Assembly (NCBI RefSeq): GCF_020520425.1
Contig: NC_079487.1
Coordinates: 132,082,385 to 132,146,384, forward strand
DNA length: 64,000 nucleotides
Source of the DNA: Spinacia oleracea
Lineage: Eukaryota; Streptophyta; Magnoliopsida; Caryophyllales; Amaranthaceae
Direction of reading: 5' to 3'
In this document: piece by piece, positions 1-12,637 of the stretch
Position numbering within the stretch: the stretch's first letter is position 1
Layout: the number at the start of each line of letters is the position of its first letter
Program-made: the position numbers and the translations under genes
Notes under the pieces: model-generated
Databases searched by the model: none
Told to the model about the DNA's origin: nothing
What the model saw: only the letters and a program-made list of their open reading frames with translations

Positions 1-3000
1 CTTGGCAGATGTCATTAAACCAATTGTCTTCAGGCAGTACACTGAGCATAATGATAAAAAAAAAAAGATCAGAATAAATCAATGATTCAGAATCAATATG
101 TATTAAAAATATACAGAGAGCTATTAGAAACGGAATTTACCTATATGGATCTCTGCCAGTTGCTTCAAATGCTGCTATTGCTTTAGATATTATGTCATTG
201 ATAACACGAACTAAATTGCGAGACAAGTAACGGCCTTGGGAAGCAAAGCAGATGACAAATTTCATATCTAAGTAAATCTGCGATGTTAAACCGGGGATTT
301 ATTTGTCACAAAATTATCTTATGAAAACAAAGGGGATAAAATCATAACAGTTCAAAAAGCCATGAGATAAGTCAAAAACAAACTTCGTAACAGTCCAAAA
401 AGAAGAAGAAGCAAGAAACTACTATCTGTCCCAAGACATGCATTAAATTTGAATCAGAATTCTAGCGAGATTTTCAAAAGGCAGCGCAAAGAAACATGAC
501 ATTCTATTTGACATTCTATTTGAAACGGTAGAATATGACATTCAATTTGAAATAGAAAACGAAGAACACAAGTTCTTATGGGAAGAAGCTTCAAAGTTGA
601 ACATCCATACCTGTTGAAGGGCAAGAGGGCCTAAAGGTTTAGGACCATCCTCAATATCATCCCAGAAGCTCTGATCTTGAGAAAGCCATAAGATGACAGT
701 CTCGGTGAGTTTCATCAACAGCAGCGTAGCAAATCTTTCTTTGCCCGCAAACATCTCTGTCGCAATACTAGCCATAGTATTGAGTTTGAAGAAAAGTTCC
801 TAAAACCATTAAAATCAGAGTAAGAAATAAAATATAGCTCTTATTTTAACATTTCCACAGAAAAGCTCAATTAAATGCAATCAGAAGAGGTTAAATCGTC
901 AAAGGAGTTCAATGACACTAAGGCTTTTCACAACATAGAGAAAACAAAATGCACAGACATCCGAAAGGTAGGAAATTAAGACACGTCGCCACTAAAATAC
1001 TTTACAAAAAGCTGAAAAAAGAGTCCCAGCCAGTAACAGGCGAAAGGGGAAACAAAACAAAAAATGGCAGACTGAACAGGCGTTGTGTCTGTATATTCAG
1101 ATATATGAAACATAGAAGAAGTTATTGAAAGTACCCGGAATATTGGCGAGGGGAACCATTCGTTATCTTCTGCACTTCCATCCATACTTATGTACATATC
1201 AGCAGAAAGATTGCTGTCACCCTCTTCTGTAAAAATAAGATCCAGAGCATGGAACTGACAGAAACTATTTTTGAGTCTATCAACTGAACTTAAAAGTCTC
1301 TTTTTCCATTCTCTGAGTTCGGGATTGCGATTTTGCCTATCAGCTTGATTACTTTGAGAAAATTTCATGGCTGCACGAGGAAGTAGCTCGTCAGCCAACA
1401 ATGATGCATTTGCCAGTAATGCAATTTGCTGGGCTTCATTCTCAGCCATTCTAACAATTTTGCTTCCAGCTCCTTCAAAACTTGCTTCTTCCTCTAAGGA
1501 GTTTGGTAATGCTTTGACGAGCATATTAACATATGAGTCAAATACCTGATAAACACCTTCTAATGTTTTACTTCCCAACTGCATACTCTGAAGGGGCCCC
1601 ACGTCGTCAAAAAAGTCCTGCAAACGTGCAAAATGTAGCACTCAGAATTGCGCTAGCCCTTCCAGGCTAATTATATGATGTGAACAGCAAAAACATTTTA
1701 GACAGTTGACAAGAGAAGTAACATTCAACAAGATATCAACCACCCAATGCAAATCACATCCATGGTAACAGTAGACGCCTATACAAAAAGTGAAAAGAAT
1801 ATATTGAGAAGACACACTGAATAATGAATAGAGCCACACACAAAAGATGAAGACCAAACTTATCAAAAAGTGTCAGTACTCAGCAAGTCAGCAGTGGGTG
1901 GCATCTTTTTTCTTTCAGGACACAGAGGTTCGGGTAAATCAAGTTATTCCATCATCAATTTTAGTGCATAACACAAGGAAATGGCTTTACTTGCCCATGG
2001 TTGGGAACTAACAAATGCCTCAATCTAAAGATTTTGGATCAGCTCGTAATGATCAAACTAGATTAACTCTTGTTTCCAATTTACCAGTCATTTGGGATGA
2101 AAATTTGACACAGTCCTCAAGAGTCCACATGAACACGAAGGTTGGACACCTCAATTTTAGCTCATCACATCACTACCTTTGTTTCTAATATATCCAAGGT
2201 CTGGGGTCCTCCTTTTGAAGGAATTCATGACTCGTCACTCATGAGGTAGTTAAGTGCATAAGCGGATGTTGAAATATTGAGAGAACCTTTTCCTAGTAGG
2301 CAAAAACCAAATGATGGGAGGGACGCTGGGAAGACTGAAAAGGTGAAATCAAGTTTCTCACTTAACAAAATAAAAATATATAAATTCCAAGAAAACCTAA
2401 ATGGATATACTCTGAAGTAACAGTAGAGGGAATGGAGGTTAAGAATATGGAATCACGAAATTTATACAATTTGCAGCTAAAAAAAGTTTGGCAAGATACT
2501 CAAGACTTTACTAAAAGGCGTAGAGCGGAGAATGGTGCCTAAGTGTATAATAAGGAAGATCTGGTTTGCACGCAGTTCAGAATGGCTTAGCTATCAAGAA
2601 TAATTAGTGGAAACGAGGCTGACGATTAAGGATCAAAACAGTCAAATACATGATAAATAAGGTACATGAATACATGCTTTCCCAAATCAGACAGAGAGAT
2701 TCTAATCAAGACTGAATAATATAAAATTTAGTATCATTTAGGAAGATTTGTAATTTTTTAGCAGAGATGGATTCAAGTTTAAGGGGATTCAAGAGTTGAT
2801 TAGACAGTTTTCACAAAAAAATAGTCAAAGCACAATTATCTGCAAAAATCTGAATCAGCCAAGTCGTTCTAAACGTTAAGATTCAAGCGAGACTGGGAAA
2901 ACAATTATTTGAGGAGGAGCATCACACCCTACCATACCATTAATGTTCACACCTATACCTTGCAGAGATGCACTTTCAGTAACATTTGACAAGACAAGAT

Positions 3001-6000
3001 CAACTCCTCACTACAGTGAAGACATTGACACTTAAATGAGAAGTTTGACTTTATTATAATATAATCTACAAATTGCCCAATGCAGACTCTTCTGACATCA
3101 CTGAGATGTTTTTAGACCACTGAAACAATTATCAGCGGGATAATAAAACGGAAAGAAGTACAACTAATGGGTTCCCAAATGGAGCAAAAGGGGCTTCAAC
3201 AAAAAACCGGGGGGAAAAAGGGGTAGCAAAGTGGAGAGGTATGAAGTTTTATCAGCTTCTGCTTCCCCCTTTCAATAAAAAATTGGATCCTAATACTGGA
3301 TTTTAAGGGATGCAATTTACTTCTTCAATAAGAAAGAAGATACAAAAATACAAGCACATTGACAACAATTGAATCCCATAGCGAGACGTTTCCATTACAA
3401 GGAGACATTTACTGACTTAAGTCTTGAACTATCATGTTGTTCCAATCACGTACACTTATTTTGTCTTTTGCAATATGCTCAATTGTCCGGTACATTTAGC
3501 CATATAATTTAAAACATTGAAACCACTAACATGCCCATCAGTCCATCATACCGCCCACCCCCTCAACCTCAAAATGATTTCGATAGGAAGCAATCAGATG
3601 AATTAAGTGGATTAAATTTGGTAAAAGATTCAGCAAAAATCGGGCAGATAGGGCACTAGACCCCATAGTCAATTATGAAAAAAAGTCAGTAATGGGATGG
3701 CATGTTCATTGATGGACAGTAGCAATGTAGTAGTATATACCAAAGAGGCAAAGACAAACCCGGTAGGAGGTGAGGAGGGCAAATGGTTAGAGATTTTTTC
3801 GTAACCTGTTCAACTAATCATCACTACTAGAAGTCTAGCACTCAAGGCCAATGGTTCTTTGTGTAATGTAAATATTGACTGTTGTTCAAGTTCAGGTCTT
3901 CAGTATTTTCCCTTTCTTCATGATTTAAGTAATCTAAGTTTAATCAGGACAACAAGACTTCTAGCTTCCCGAAATATGATATACAGACTGAGCAATAGCA
4001 AATAACCTCTTACATTCAAATTGAAAATATCTCCCATCATTATATAAAAAGACAGGAACGGAATATATGTTCAAATCACTAGTCATGCAACTCATTACAT
4101 ACAGATTGAAAATATCTCCCATCATTATATAAAAAGACATGAATGGATTATATGTTCAAATCACTAGTCATGCAACTCATTACAAACGAATTGAAAATAT
4201 CTCCATCAATATATAAAAGTCATGGATACAGTATGTTCAAATCACTACCCATGTCACTTAGATACCAATCTATAGTCAGAATGGGATTTATAGCAGAACC
4301 AAAGAAGAGAGATGAGGAGAGAGAGATAAAAAGATGGACCCAAGTGATGGGGGGAGGAAGCTTTCTAAAAAGGAAAGTGTTGCAATTAAATATAACATTT
4401 CACCTCTTTCCTAATAATTTGAAACATGCAAATTTATATATTTCTACATTTCCCCGTTTCTGCGTTTCCCTTTGCATTCTCCATTTATGTGCAAGATAGT
4501 CATACAAACTGACCCATAAACCAATAATACCGAACTGTGTCAAAGATCATGTCAAAGTTTTCCTTCAAATATACATAATTGAATGGGAAAATCAAGGAGT
4601 TTTAGACACCAAATGAGAGGCTCTAGCAGTCCAGCCTAATATCGTTGGGACTAATCAAACAACAGAAATCACTAACCTGGACCATCAAGATGAAACGATG
4701 AGCACTACTAGTAAGCTTATACTGGTATCCTGCCATGCCAGCTGTGCTCAAAGGCCTTCCAGACTGACGTCCAACAGTAGGTGGATATGTCAAAATCCAA
4801 TCATCAGCAGCAGCTAAGGCAGCAGTACTCTCCTCTATCCTTTTAAAATTAGCATCAACTGCTTGTTCAACACTAGGCCTGAAGAGTTTCATTAGTGTTG
4901 GACAAAGTGACAGACCACGACCTTCCAATAGTGAACAATGGCCTAAAGCTATCTGAACACACTCAGCAGCTGCTCTTAGACCTCCTGCAGCTGCTGATGA
5001 AGCTAATGCATGCCTTTTAACAAGGTGAGCAAATGCTTCTATTTGCTGGGTAGCCCATGTAACCAACTCAGAAGTGTAGGCTGGTTCGCCACCAAAGATG
5101 GTTAAAGAATCACTAGCTGCCTGAGCAATAGCAGAAAAAACTAGCTGGGAAAGAGCAGCTGTGTAGGCTCCACCGTACGAGCTACTTGATGGACGGACAC
5201 TTAGCATGTTATACTGGTAGCGTTGTAAATGTGCACTGAGAAGTAAAGTATGAGCACGAGGACCATCGCCGAGTTTTTTAAGAGCTGATACAGAAGCACG
5301 AAGCTCAGTACCACGAGTAGTAGGTTGGCATGCAGCTTCTACTAGCTGATCAGCAAACTTCTGTCTCCTTTCTCTAATAGCATATTCAAGGGATGTGATC
5401 ACATCTGGACTGAGTGTTTTCGTTTCCTTGGCTTCAGATGCTACGCGTTCTCCTTCATTGAGGGCAGTCAGAGCTTCATCCACTCTTCTTTCAGCTAACA
5501 ATACGTCTAGGTGATCAGGGAATTCAAGCAACCATTTCTCCAGGTCTGAAGGTTCCCTTTCTTCACTGTTACTCATACCATTCATTACAGATCCTTCAGA
5601 ACTAGATACCGTTGACGATTCCATGTGGACTCCCTCAGCTAGTCCATGTATAAGAGTTGCTTGAGTGGTTAAAAGGTTTCTGATGGAAAGAAGCTCCCCC
5701 TCTAGATCTGATATTTCTTTTGATGTACTGCATTAGAAAGCCCTAGCCGTTAAATATAGCAGGATGGAGATTTTTAATCCTGAGGATTCTTTCATCAGAA
5801 TAAATATACAATCCACAAGGACCACAAGGTTGAAGCTGCATTAGTAAGCATGTCATGCTAAAAAATAAAGCCAGAAGATTCAATCAGGACGCCATCTATC
5901 CATGACATATACACCGAGAAAATAAAAAGACACAAATAAAAATGATAGAAACCTTCCCTGCTTATACTTCTGAACCATTCACTAAGTACTCATAGTGAGA

Positions 6001-8001
6001 TCCTTTAGATCTTCAAAAAAATCTGTCCGATATATATTCTACCATGGTTATGCATGTATTATTATTCATGTCATAAGTTGGACAATCACAATTAGTCTAA
6101 CGATTTTCCTGCCATGACATGAAATAGAACATATGGAAACCGGTTCCCCAAATCAGATACTATAATAATCTGATAAAGAAAGAGGACGATACAAACTTCA
6201 GACAACCAAAACACAAAACATGTCAGCGTACTTTTTTACTCAAACAATTTCTTAATCATCCAGATTCTACTCTTCCTTTCCAGTTCCTCTTTCTTCCCCT
6301 TTATTGGGGAGGGGATGCAGGGTGAACATATTTTTCCAATAAATTGTACAAACCAGAAGAAATCATGTCTGATAAATAAAAAAGGGTTTTCTTAATTAAG
6401 TTTAGTGAAGTCGACTGAAATCTAACAAAAACGAAGAGGCAGAATAATATGGGGATTTTATTTTGGTAATTGAACTTATGGAAAGTCACCTGCCAATTCA
6501 ATAGATAATTAGACAACTAAAATTAAAGACATGTCAATCAGTTGATTGATAATGAGGCAAGCTAACACGAAATGTTAGAGAGTGGCGTATACTAGAAGTT
6601 ATAACAGGTAGCAGTACAATATTCAGTAGATACAGTCCCTACCGTATAAAAGCTGTATAGTTAGCATAAACACTTCTCCGCATTTCCTCAGCAGATGCCT
6701 TCTTTAGATCCATCAGATATGAGCATAAGTGCTTTATTTCCTGTATTAAAGCGCAGAATGAGTACTCATAATCATATTGCTGACAATCAAAACCAAATTT
6801 TAGAAAAAGCACGAAATTCGAATCACAGTGTCATCAGATCTCATGATTATATTGAATCTGAAAATGCCTTCCTTCACAATGAGGAATTTACTTCTAGCTG
6901 AAGGAAACCTAGTAAACCTCTAAGATTTAGGCCAGCAGCATCTCTACTCTCAAGAAGTATATGGAAGGGCAAGCAGAACGAAATAAATCATTCTTTTTTC
7001 GGATTTCAGAACAATATCCCCTTCACATTTCTCAGTAAACTTCATGTCAAAATTTGCATCCTACGAGGATGAAAAGCATCCTAAATTTGGGTGAGATTAC
7101 ATGCCAACTAAAATGGTTTTACCAAGAAACTACAGTGAATTCAAAAAAATTTCCTGGAAAAAGCATAGAAGACCGTTCCTAGTAAATAGCCTACCAACAC
7201 AAAAAATAAGTTGCTATCATGAAGTAATCCATATTATCCCATCATTTCATGGTCAAAAAAGTTTAACAAATAGCACATTTCGTAGCTAAGCTCAATCGAA
7301 CTGCTCATCCCATGACTTTTCTACATACATACATCCTTCAATTCCGTATTAACTTGTACAAATGCCACTGTAAAAATATCTTCTTTATACATACATTCCC
7401 AATTTACGAGGGAATCAACACTTTGTTGTGTAATCCGTAATAAATCCCAAAAATAGTACTACATTGGGTTCTTCTATATGGATATGAGTATCTCTGTACT
7501 TCCATTATGATTGTCCCTCAATTTTAGACACCCCTCTCTCTAAATACTCTTAGCAACTCTACTAAAATTGGCCGATACACATTCCTCCTATATTCGGCCT
7601 GTCCCAAAAACCATCATTCAGTCATCTGTTCATCCCTCCACCACTAAACCCCAAGTAGAATATTGAATTTCTTCCCCTCTTAATAATTTTTCATCTAAGA
7701 ATCAGCAGTAACAACAAGAAATACGACATTCCTAAGTCCTAACATACTTCAATTGAAATTTATAATATTCAGATAAATGACTACGAATTAAAATTAACGA
7801 ATTGAAAAACAAATTAAGCTCGTGATTATCAAAAGAAGAACCAATTACCTTCTCATTAAGAGAACATTTGGACTGAACATACGACTGAGGATCAAACCTA
7901 TCATTTCGAAACGCGTTTAAACTCTCTTCAAGTTTGGGCAAATTCTCCTTCGCCGGAGCACCGGAGTGACCTCGTGACCTCGGCACCTTCACCGCCGCCA
8001 T
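1..8001 (-). CDS. EXO84B: Exocyst complex component EXO84B (3' end off the window)
   Basis: This is a subunit of the octameric exocyst, which tethers secretory vesicles to the plasma membrane. I rebuilt seven exons with consensus splice sites and consistent phase: 8001-7849, 6740-6643, 5727-4677, 1617-1135, 799-611, 277-141 and 41-<1. The 717 codons seen compare with about 750-770 in plant EXO84B, so only a short C-terminus is missing. Exon 1 encodes MAAVKVPRSR and then FDPQSYVQSKCSLNEK. Exon 3 carries the conserved EKWLLEFPDHLDVLLAERR and the Ser/Ala-rich core. Exons 5-7 carry ERFATLLLMKLTETVILWLS, FVICFASQGRYLSRNL and LPEDNWFNDIC, as I remember them from Arabidopsis EXO84 proteins. The start at 8001 is the first ATG of an Ala/Lys-rich N-terminus. 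Introns are long (the one after exon 3 is about 3.06 kb) and one holds an 85-bp tandem repeat. Which paralogue (A, B or C) is inferred from memory of the family; membership of EXO84 is near certain. Confidence 0.93.
4021..4257. repeat. 85-bp tandem repeat, 3 copies, in an EXO84B intron
   Basis: The unit starting TTGAAAATATCTCCCATCA recurs at 4021, 4106 and 4191, a period of exactly 85 bp. Copies 1 and 2 are nearly identical and the third is more diverged and shorter. It lies in the 3.06-kb intron between exons 3 and 4 of EXO84B and encodes nothing I recognise. Confidence 0.85.
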
Positions 8002-8590
8002 TGAAACAACCCTTCCTACAGATCCGATCGCTCAAACAAAGCTGAAATTCTTCCAAAATTAGGGTTTTCACTACAGGAAAAAAAGAAAAGAAAAAGGGAT
8101 GATGATCGGAATAGAAAAGACAGGAGTTGAAGAGAGAGAGAAAACAAGAGTAGACGTCCCCGAAAAGAGAAAGAGAAAAGACGGCGCGTATGAGAAGAAA
8201 TTGCAGAGAAATGTTTCTCTCTCTAGAAATGGCGTGGTTTGGGGTGTTTCTCTCTCTAACAATCTCTATCCAAGGGGGGATTGCGGTTTGCTGAGGAGGA
8301 GTTGGTTGTTTGGTAGTGAAGGACAGGTCAGGTCAGGTCAGTCAGAAGAGGTGGAGGGTTGGTTTAACCGATTAAGGAGAAGTATCATTCAATTTTTTTA
8401 CAGTACTTTTTTGCCTTTTGGGACATTCTTTATTTTCTCTGCTTACAAGTAGTTATACTCTCTTTTTTCTTTTTCTTTTTTTTGTGTGTTTTTTTTCTTC
8501 TAATTTAAGCTTTTCAAGGTATCTCGAAAGAATTGCACAAAATAAAGGATATTTTAGTAACTTTACGTTTAAGTTGTTGATGGGGGTTTT
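8002..8590. promoter_or_regulatory. EXO84B 5' leader and promoter region
   Basis: The sequence immediately upstream of the EXO84B start codon is rich in CT tracts on the minus strand (8060-8260), as is common for plant 5' leaders. I see no convincing TATA box. The short open frames across it on both strands look like chance. It ends where MITE-derived sequence begins. Confidence 0.4.
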
Positions 8591-8594
8591 AGAA

Positions 8595-8754
8595 ATGACA
8601 TAATGTTACGTGCTTAACTAATTATTTCTAGTGTTTAACTAATTGATACTTAATTAATTAATTTTATTGCTTAACTTATATGATACCAAGGTGGTCTCTT
8701 GTATAATAACGCTTTATATAAAAGTTTGTAGATTTTTGAGATGACATAATGTTA
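8595..8754. mobile_element. Half of a palindromic Mutator-type MITE, flanked by a 14-bp direct repeat
   Basis: The stretch 8609-8735 carries the same GCTTAACTAATT...TTGCTTAACTTATATGA...AAGGTGGTCT series as one arm of the complete palindromic element at 62149-62590, but the other arm is missing. ATGACATAATGTTA occurs on both sides (8595-8608 and 8741-8754). It is a deletion derivative of that family. Confidence 0.6.
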
Positions 8755-8846
8755 GTCTTTTTTTAATTTTTAATACAAATGTCTGATGTTCAAGAACAAA
8801 TATTACATAGAAAACCACAAATATTGTACATGAGATTATTTTAGCA

Positions 8847-9171
8847 AAAGGTCTTGCGCGCACAAGGTGTACAATAAATTTATTGTACACCAAGATAACT
8901 TTTATGCAGTTTTTTATAACTTTAACCTACTTTTTTGCAACTTTTATATCATAAAAATAAAAAGTTGATAGATAAGCATTTTAAAAGGTTAAATGATTAA
9001 TTTATACATTATTAGTGATTTTGAAGAAATAATTTTTATTCAAATGGAAAAATTTATCACTAAAAAATAGATAACTTTTACATATACAAATGTAACTTTT
9101 AAGCATTGTGAGTCAACTTTTACCCCGGTGTACAATATTTATTGTACACCACTTATAAACAAGAATTTGTG
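8847..9171. mobile_element. MITE-like element with GTGTACAATAAAT hairpins at both ends
   Basis: The left end (about 8847) reads AAAAGGTCTTG, then AAGGTGTACAATAAA and its inverse. The right end, inverted, reads ACAAATTCTTG and then AAGTGGTGTACAATAAA. So both termini carry a related inverted repeat and a subterminal perfect palindrome. The interior is AT-rich and non-coding. I found no clear target-site duplication, so the family is unassigned. Confidence 0.55.
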
Positions 9172-10493
9172 TTATTTAAAAACTTGCTATTAGTTACACG
9201 TTTGTCATTGATATATACTTGCCACAATACAAGTTTGCCATTGGTTGCAAAAAGAGGTTTTTACCATGGATAAAACTAAAACCGCTAAAATAATCAAAAC
9301 TGAAATCAGCTTCCTGTTTTATGAAAACAAAAAACTCAAAACAGGAAATGATGCCGAACATGCCCTCAATTAGCGAACAATGATTTACTAGAGTGAGTCG
9401 CTAACTGAACTATAAGGGGGAGCATAAACCCATTGCCATTCACCCTTAGATTACTGGATTGGTGAATCTCACAAGGGAAAACTTAAAATTCTAGTAGACA
9501 AAAACAGCAAGAACTTCACAGCTTCCATCTCCCAGAAAAAATAGAAGAGTATGATCTAAGCCCTTCTTTATAACATATATTCCACCTGCTCAAGTGCTCA
9601 TACATACTCCATATATCAGTAACTTTGGAACACCATCAGCTGAGACAACTTGATCTTCGGTTAACAAAACTGATGGCAGGCAACCCCAGAAGGAAAAAAA
9701 AAATCAGGATATTTCAACAAGATTTAAGCATTAATCAATACATAATACACAGAAATAATTTCCATTATACCAGATTACCAGGTATGTGCAGTTTCAGCTC
9801 GGTGCAAAGACGAGCTGTATGCCTGTATCGTTAATCAACAAGATTACCAGGTATATCAGGATATTTCCATTATACCAGATTACCAGGTATATCAGGATAT
9901 TTCAACAAGATTCAAGCATTAATCAACTAGATTAACAAGATTTAAGCATTAATCGACAAGATTTAAGCATTAATCAACACACAGAAATAATTTGCATTAT
10001 ACCAGATTAGTAGATTACCAGGTATTTGCAACTCCAGCTTTGTGCAAAGAACAGCTGCATGCCTGTATCGTTTCAGTAAAACGATTGCGTCTTGTGATTA
10101 TTTAAGCAATCATTTTGCAGCACATTTCTTGCTCCCAATGGCATAATTTTCACTTCTTCATAAGAAACTCATAAAGCAAGAGGAATCGTGTGTGACAAAA
10201 AGTTCTGTTAGGAGAATGCTTCAGCTTTCATAATACTACTGCAAGGTTCACCTAGCAGAATCCTTTTCAAAGAATGCAACTTTAACCCTGTGTGTTTTCC
10301 TGTGTGTTTGATGAGAATATCCTCCATCTGTATATAATTCTACATGGTATCAGTAGAAAGACAAACGAATAACTGTAAATGGCCATCCTATGCAAGTCTG
10401 CAATCCTGACTCGGTGAGCACATAACTCTTAGCAATCTGAAATACTGTCCTTAACTCCTAAGGAGATTAAGCGAGTGATCTTCACTTCTTCAG
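9172..10493. other. Intergenic region with local sequence duplications
   Basis: No gene was found here. The block 9717-9840 (AAGCATTAATCAA, ACAGAAATAATTT, CATTATACCAGATTACCAGG, then the stretch ending GCCTGTATCGTTT) is repeated at about 9953-10071. Shorter copies of the AAGCATTAATC and ACCAGGTATATCAGG words lie between. The sequence adjoins the 3' side of the PPR gene and may include part of its 3' untranslated region. Confidence 0.5.
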
Positions 10494-10659
10494 TAGGGCT
10501 GTCAAAAACTGACCCGATTCAACCGATTTTTGACAAAAACCGAAGTGACCCGAAAAAAAAAGTCACACATTCAATCCGCATAAGCACAATGCACAACTAC
10601 ATTATCCGATTATACCCGAACCGATTATACCCGACCGATGACCCGATTTGACACCCCTA
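10494..10659. mobile_element. Small hAT-like non-autonomous element
   Basis: The termini are TAGGGCTGTCAAAAA on the left and, inverted, TAGGGGTGTCAAATC on the right. The 8-bp flanks TTCTTCAG (10486-10493) and TTCTCCAG (10660-10667) match at 7 of 8 positions, fitting a hAT target-site duplication. The interior is built of short GACCCGATT/CCGATTATACCCG words. It lies 10 bp beyond the PPR stop codon, so it is probably transcribed in that gene's 3' untranslated region. Confidence 0.75.
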
Positions 10660-10669
10660 TTCTCCAGTA

Positions 10670-12637
10670 CTACCAATAATCCCTGCAAGAGCAAGAACCA
10701 TTTTGAAAATGATGGAAACGATTTGTATCCCTCACAACAATTTCTCTTTCAATTACAATTGATGCAAATTTAAATGCTGAATGACAATCACCACATACTC
10801 GAATGTTCTTCTTAATTCGGATAGTGGATTTAGGCGGCGTGTTCAGACAAGCAAATGCCAAGGCAAGCTTTTCGCTGTGATGTTGCAATTTCACTTCTCT
10901 CTCATGCTCCTCTACAAACAAGAGAACATGACTTATATCTGGTACATAACCAATTCCTTTGATCTTTGCACATATACAATCCCACATCTCATAAATCTCT
11001 TTGCTTTGAGGATGAGTATCATCATCAGCAACAAACACATGAACTGAATTCCCAATCTCAACCCAGCTACAAGCAGGTTCCTTCCTTACCCTGCAATCTT
11101 TCATCATCTTTCTCACCTTAGCAACATCATTTCTTCTACCAGCCAAAGCATACATATTAGCAAGTATCACATACGGGCCTGAATCGTAAGGGTCAAGCTC
11201 AAAAACTCGTTCAGCTGCATAAACACCTAATTCCATGTTTCTGTGCATCCTACATGCACCCAACAGACATTTCCATATCTCTGCAACAGGATCCATGGGA
11301 ATATCCGTAATAAATCTCAGAGCTTGATCGAGTTTTCCCGCTCGTCCTAGTAAATCAACTATTGTGACGTAATGCTCAATTTTTGGGTCTAAACCATATG
11401 TTTTTTTCATCATCTTGAAGTAATACAGTCCTTGTTTCACAAACCCAGCATGGCTACAAGAAGTAAGCAAGCAAAGAAATGTTACCGCGTTAGGTTGTAT
11501 TCCAGTCTTTAGCATATTGTCAAATTGCTCCAATGATCTGTGCACAAGACCATGTTGGGCATATCCAGTTAACAATGAATTCCATGAAACAACATCTCGC
11601 ACCATCAATCTAGTAAATACCTTTTCTGCTTCCTCAACACTCCCACATTTAGCATACATATGAAGAAGAGTGTGCCCAACAAAAGCAATAAGCTTCACCC
11701 CATATTTTATCACATGAGCATGTATACACTTCCCTTGCTCCAAGACTCCTGTGTTGGCACATGCATTGAGTACAGTTGAATATGTGAAATCATTGGGCTC
11801 AAAATCTTCCCTTTTCATCCTTTGGAACAAACTAAGAGTTTCCTCTCCTCTTTCCTTTCGAGCATGGCCAGCCATTAGGGCATTCCAAGAAACCTCATTT
11901 TTGCTCACAAGTCCATCAAATACTGATTGCGCTTCATTCATAAGGCCACACCTTGCATACAAATCTACAAGAGAAGTTCCGACATAGACACTTGAATCAC
12001 AACCATATTTGATACAAAGGGTGTGTATATGCATACCATGCTTAGCACTACGTATTGTGTTGGAGGCCTTAAGGAGGCTAGAGAAGGTGAACTTGTTTGG
12101 TTTGAAACCAAGACAAAGCATCTTTGGAAATAAAGAAAGACCTTCCTCGGGCCTACCATTATGCGTATAAGCAATAATCATACTAGTCCAGGTGAATGTG
12201 TCCTTATACGGCATCTCATTAAAACATTTCCTAGCCTCATCTAAATTGCCACACTTAACATACATTTGTATGATGTTATTGAGAATAATAGTATCATCCT
12301 TAAACTCAGATGCAAGGACATTGGCATGAACTATTCTGCCTTCTCTGATATCACCCAACTCCATACATCTCTTCAACCCTCGTTCAACAACAAGTGCTCG
12401 TTGATTTTTTGTCCCAGAATCACTACTCTTGAGGAGAAGATCTTGATCGTGTGTTTGAAACGCGTCAAGAAGTCTTTCTTCTTCACATTCCAAAACATTG
12501 GGTTTGGTTGACAGGCGGCACACAGCCCGAGTTCCAAAGGAAGTTGAAATGTGTTCATGACATTCCCTCACAGAAATGAACCCTTTTAAATCGTTATAAG
12601 ACAATTTCCTCAAACAAAATGGTGTACTTCTTCTCAT
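10670..12637 (-). CDS. DYW-class pentatricopeptide repeat protein (At3g24000-like)
   Basis: This is an intronless 655-aa protein of the plant PLS-DYW PPR family, which acts in organelle RNA editing: the repeats select the transcript and the DYW domain is a cytidine-deaminase-like module. The N-terminus (MRRSTPFCLRKLSYNDLKGF) is basic and hydroxylated without acidic residues, fitting mitochondrial import. PPR repeats with WTSMIIAYTHNGRPEEGL, VSWNALMAGHARK and VVSWNSLLTGYAQHG patterns run from about residue 115 to 440. E/E+ motifs (IWKCLLGACRMHRN, EPACSWVEI) follow. The DYW domain has the zinc/catalytic HSE (587-589), CGDCH (615-619) and CSC, ending in DYW. From memory the sequence is closest to Arabidopsis At3g24000. 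All key deaminase residues are present. The start is the first in-frame ATG. The editing target cannot be read from sequence alone. Confidence 0.95.
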   Translation of the reverse strand: MRRSTPFCLRKLSYNDLKGFISVRECHEHISTSFGTRAVCRLSTKPNVLECEEERLLDAFQTHDQDLLLKSSDSGTKNQRALVVERGLKRCMELGDIREGRIVHANVLASEFKDDTIILNNIIQMYVKCGNLDEARKCFNEMPYKDTFTWTSMIIAYTHNGRPEEGLSLFPKMLCLGFKPNKFTFSSLLKASNTIRSAKHGMHIHTLCIKYGCDSSVYVGTSLVDLYARCGLMNEAQSVFDGLVSKNEVSWNALMAGHARKERGEETLSLFQRMKREDFEPNDFTYSTVLNACANTGVLEQGKCIHAHVIKYGVKLIAFVGHTLLHMYAKCGSVEEAEKVFTRLMVRDVVSWNSLLTGYAQHGLVHRSLEQFDNMLKTGIQPNAVTFLCLLTSCSHAGFVKQGLYYFKMMKKTYGLDPKIEHYVTIVDLLGRAGKLDQALRFITDIPMDPVAEIWKCLLGACRMHRNMELGVYAAERVFELDPYDSGPYVILANMYALAGRRNDVAKVRKMMKDCRVRKEPACSWVEIGNSVHVFVADDDTHPQSKEIYEMWDCICAKIKGIGYVPDISHVLLFVEEHEREVKLQHHSEKLALAFACLNTPPKSTIRIKKNIRVCGDCHSAFKFASIVIEREIVVRDTNRFHHFQNGSCSCRDYW

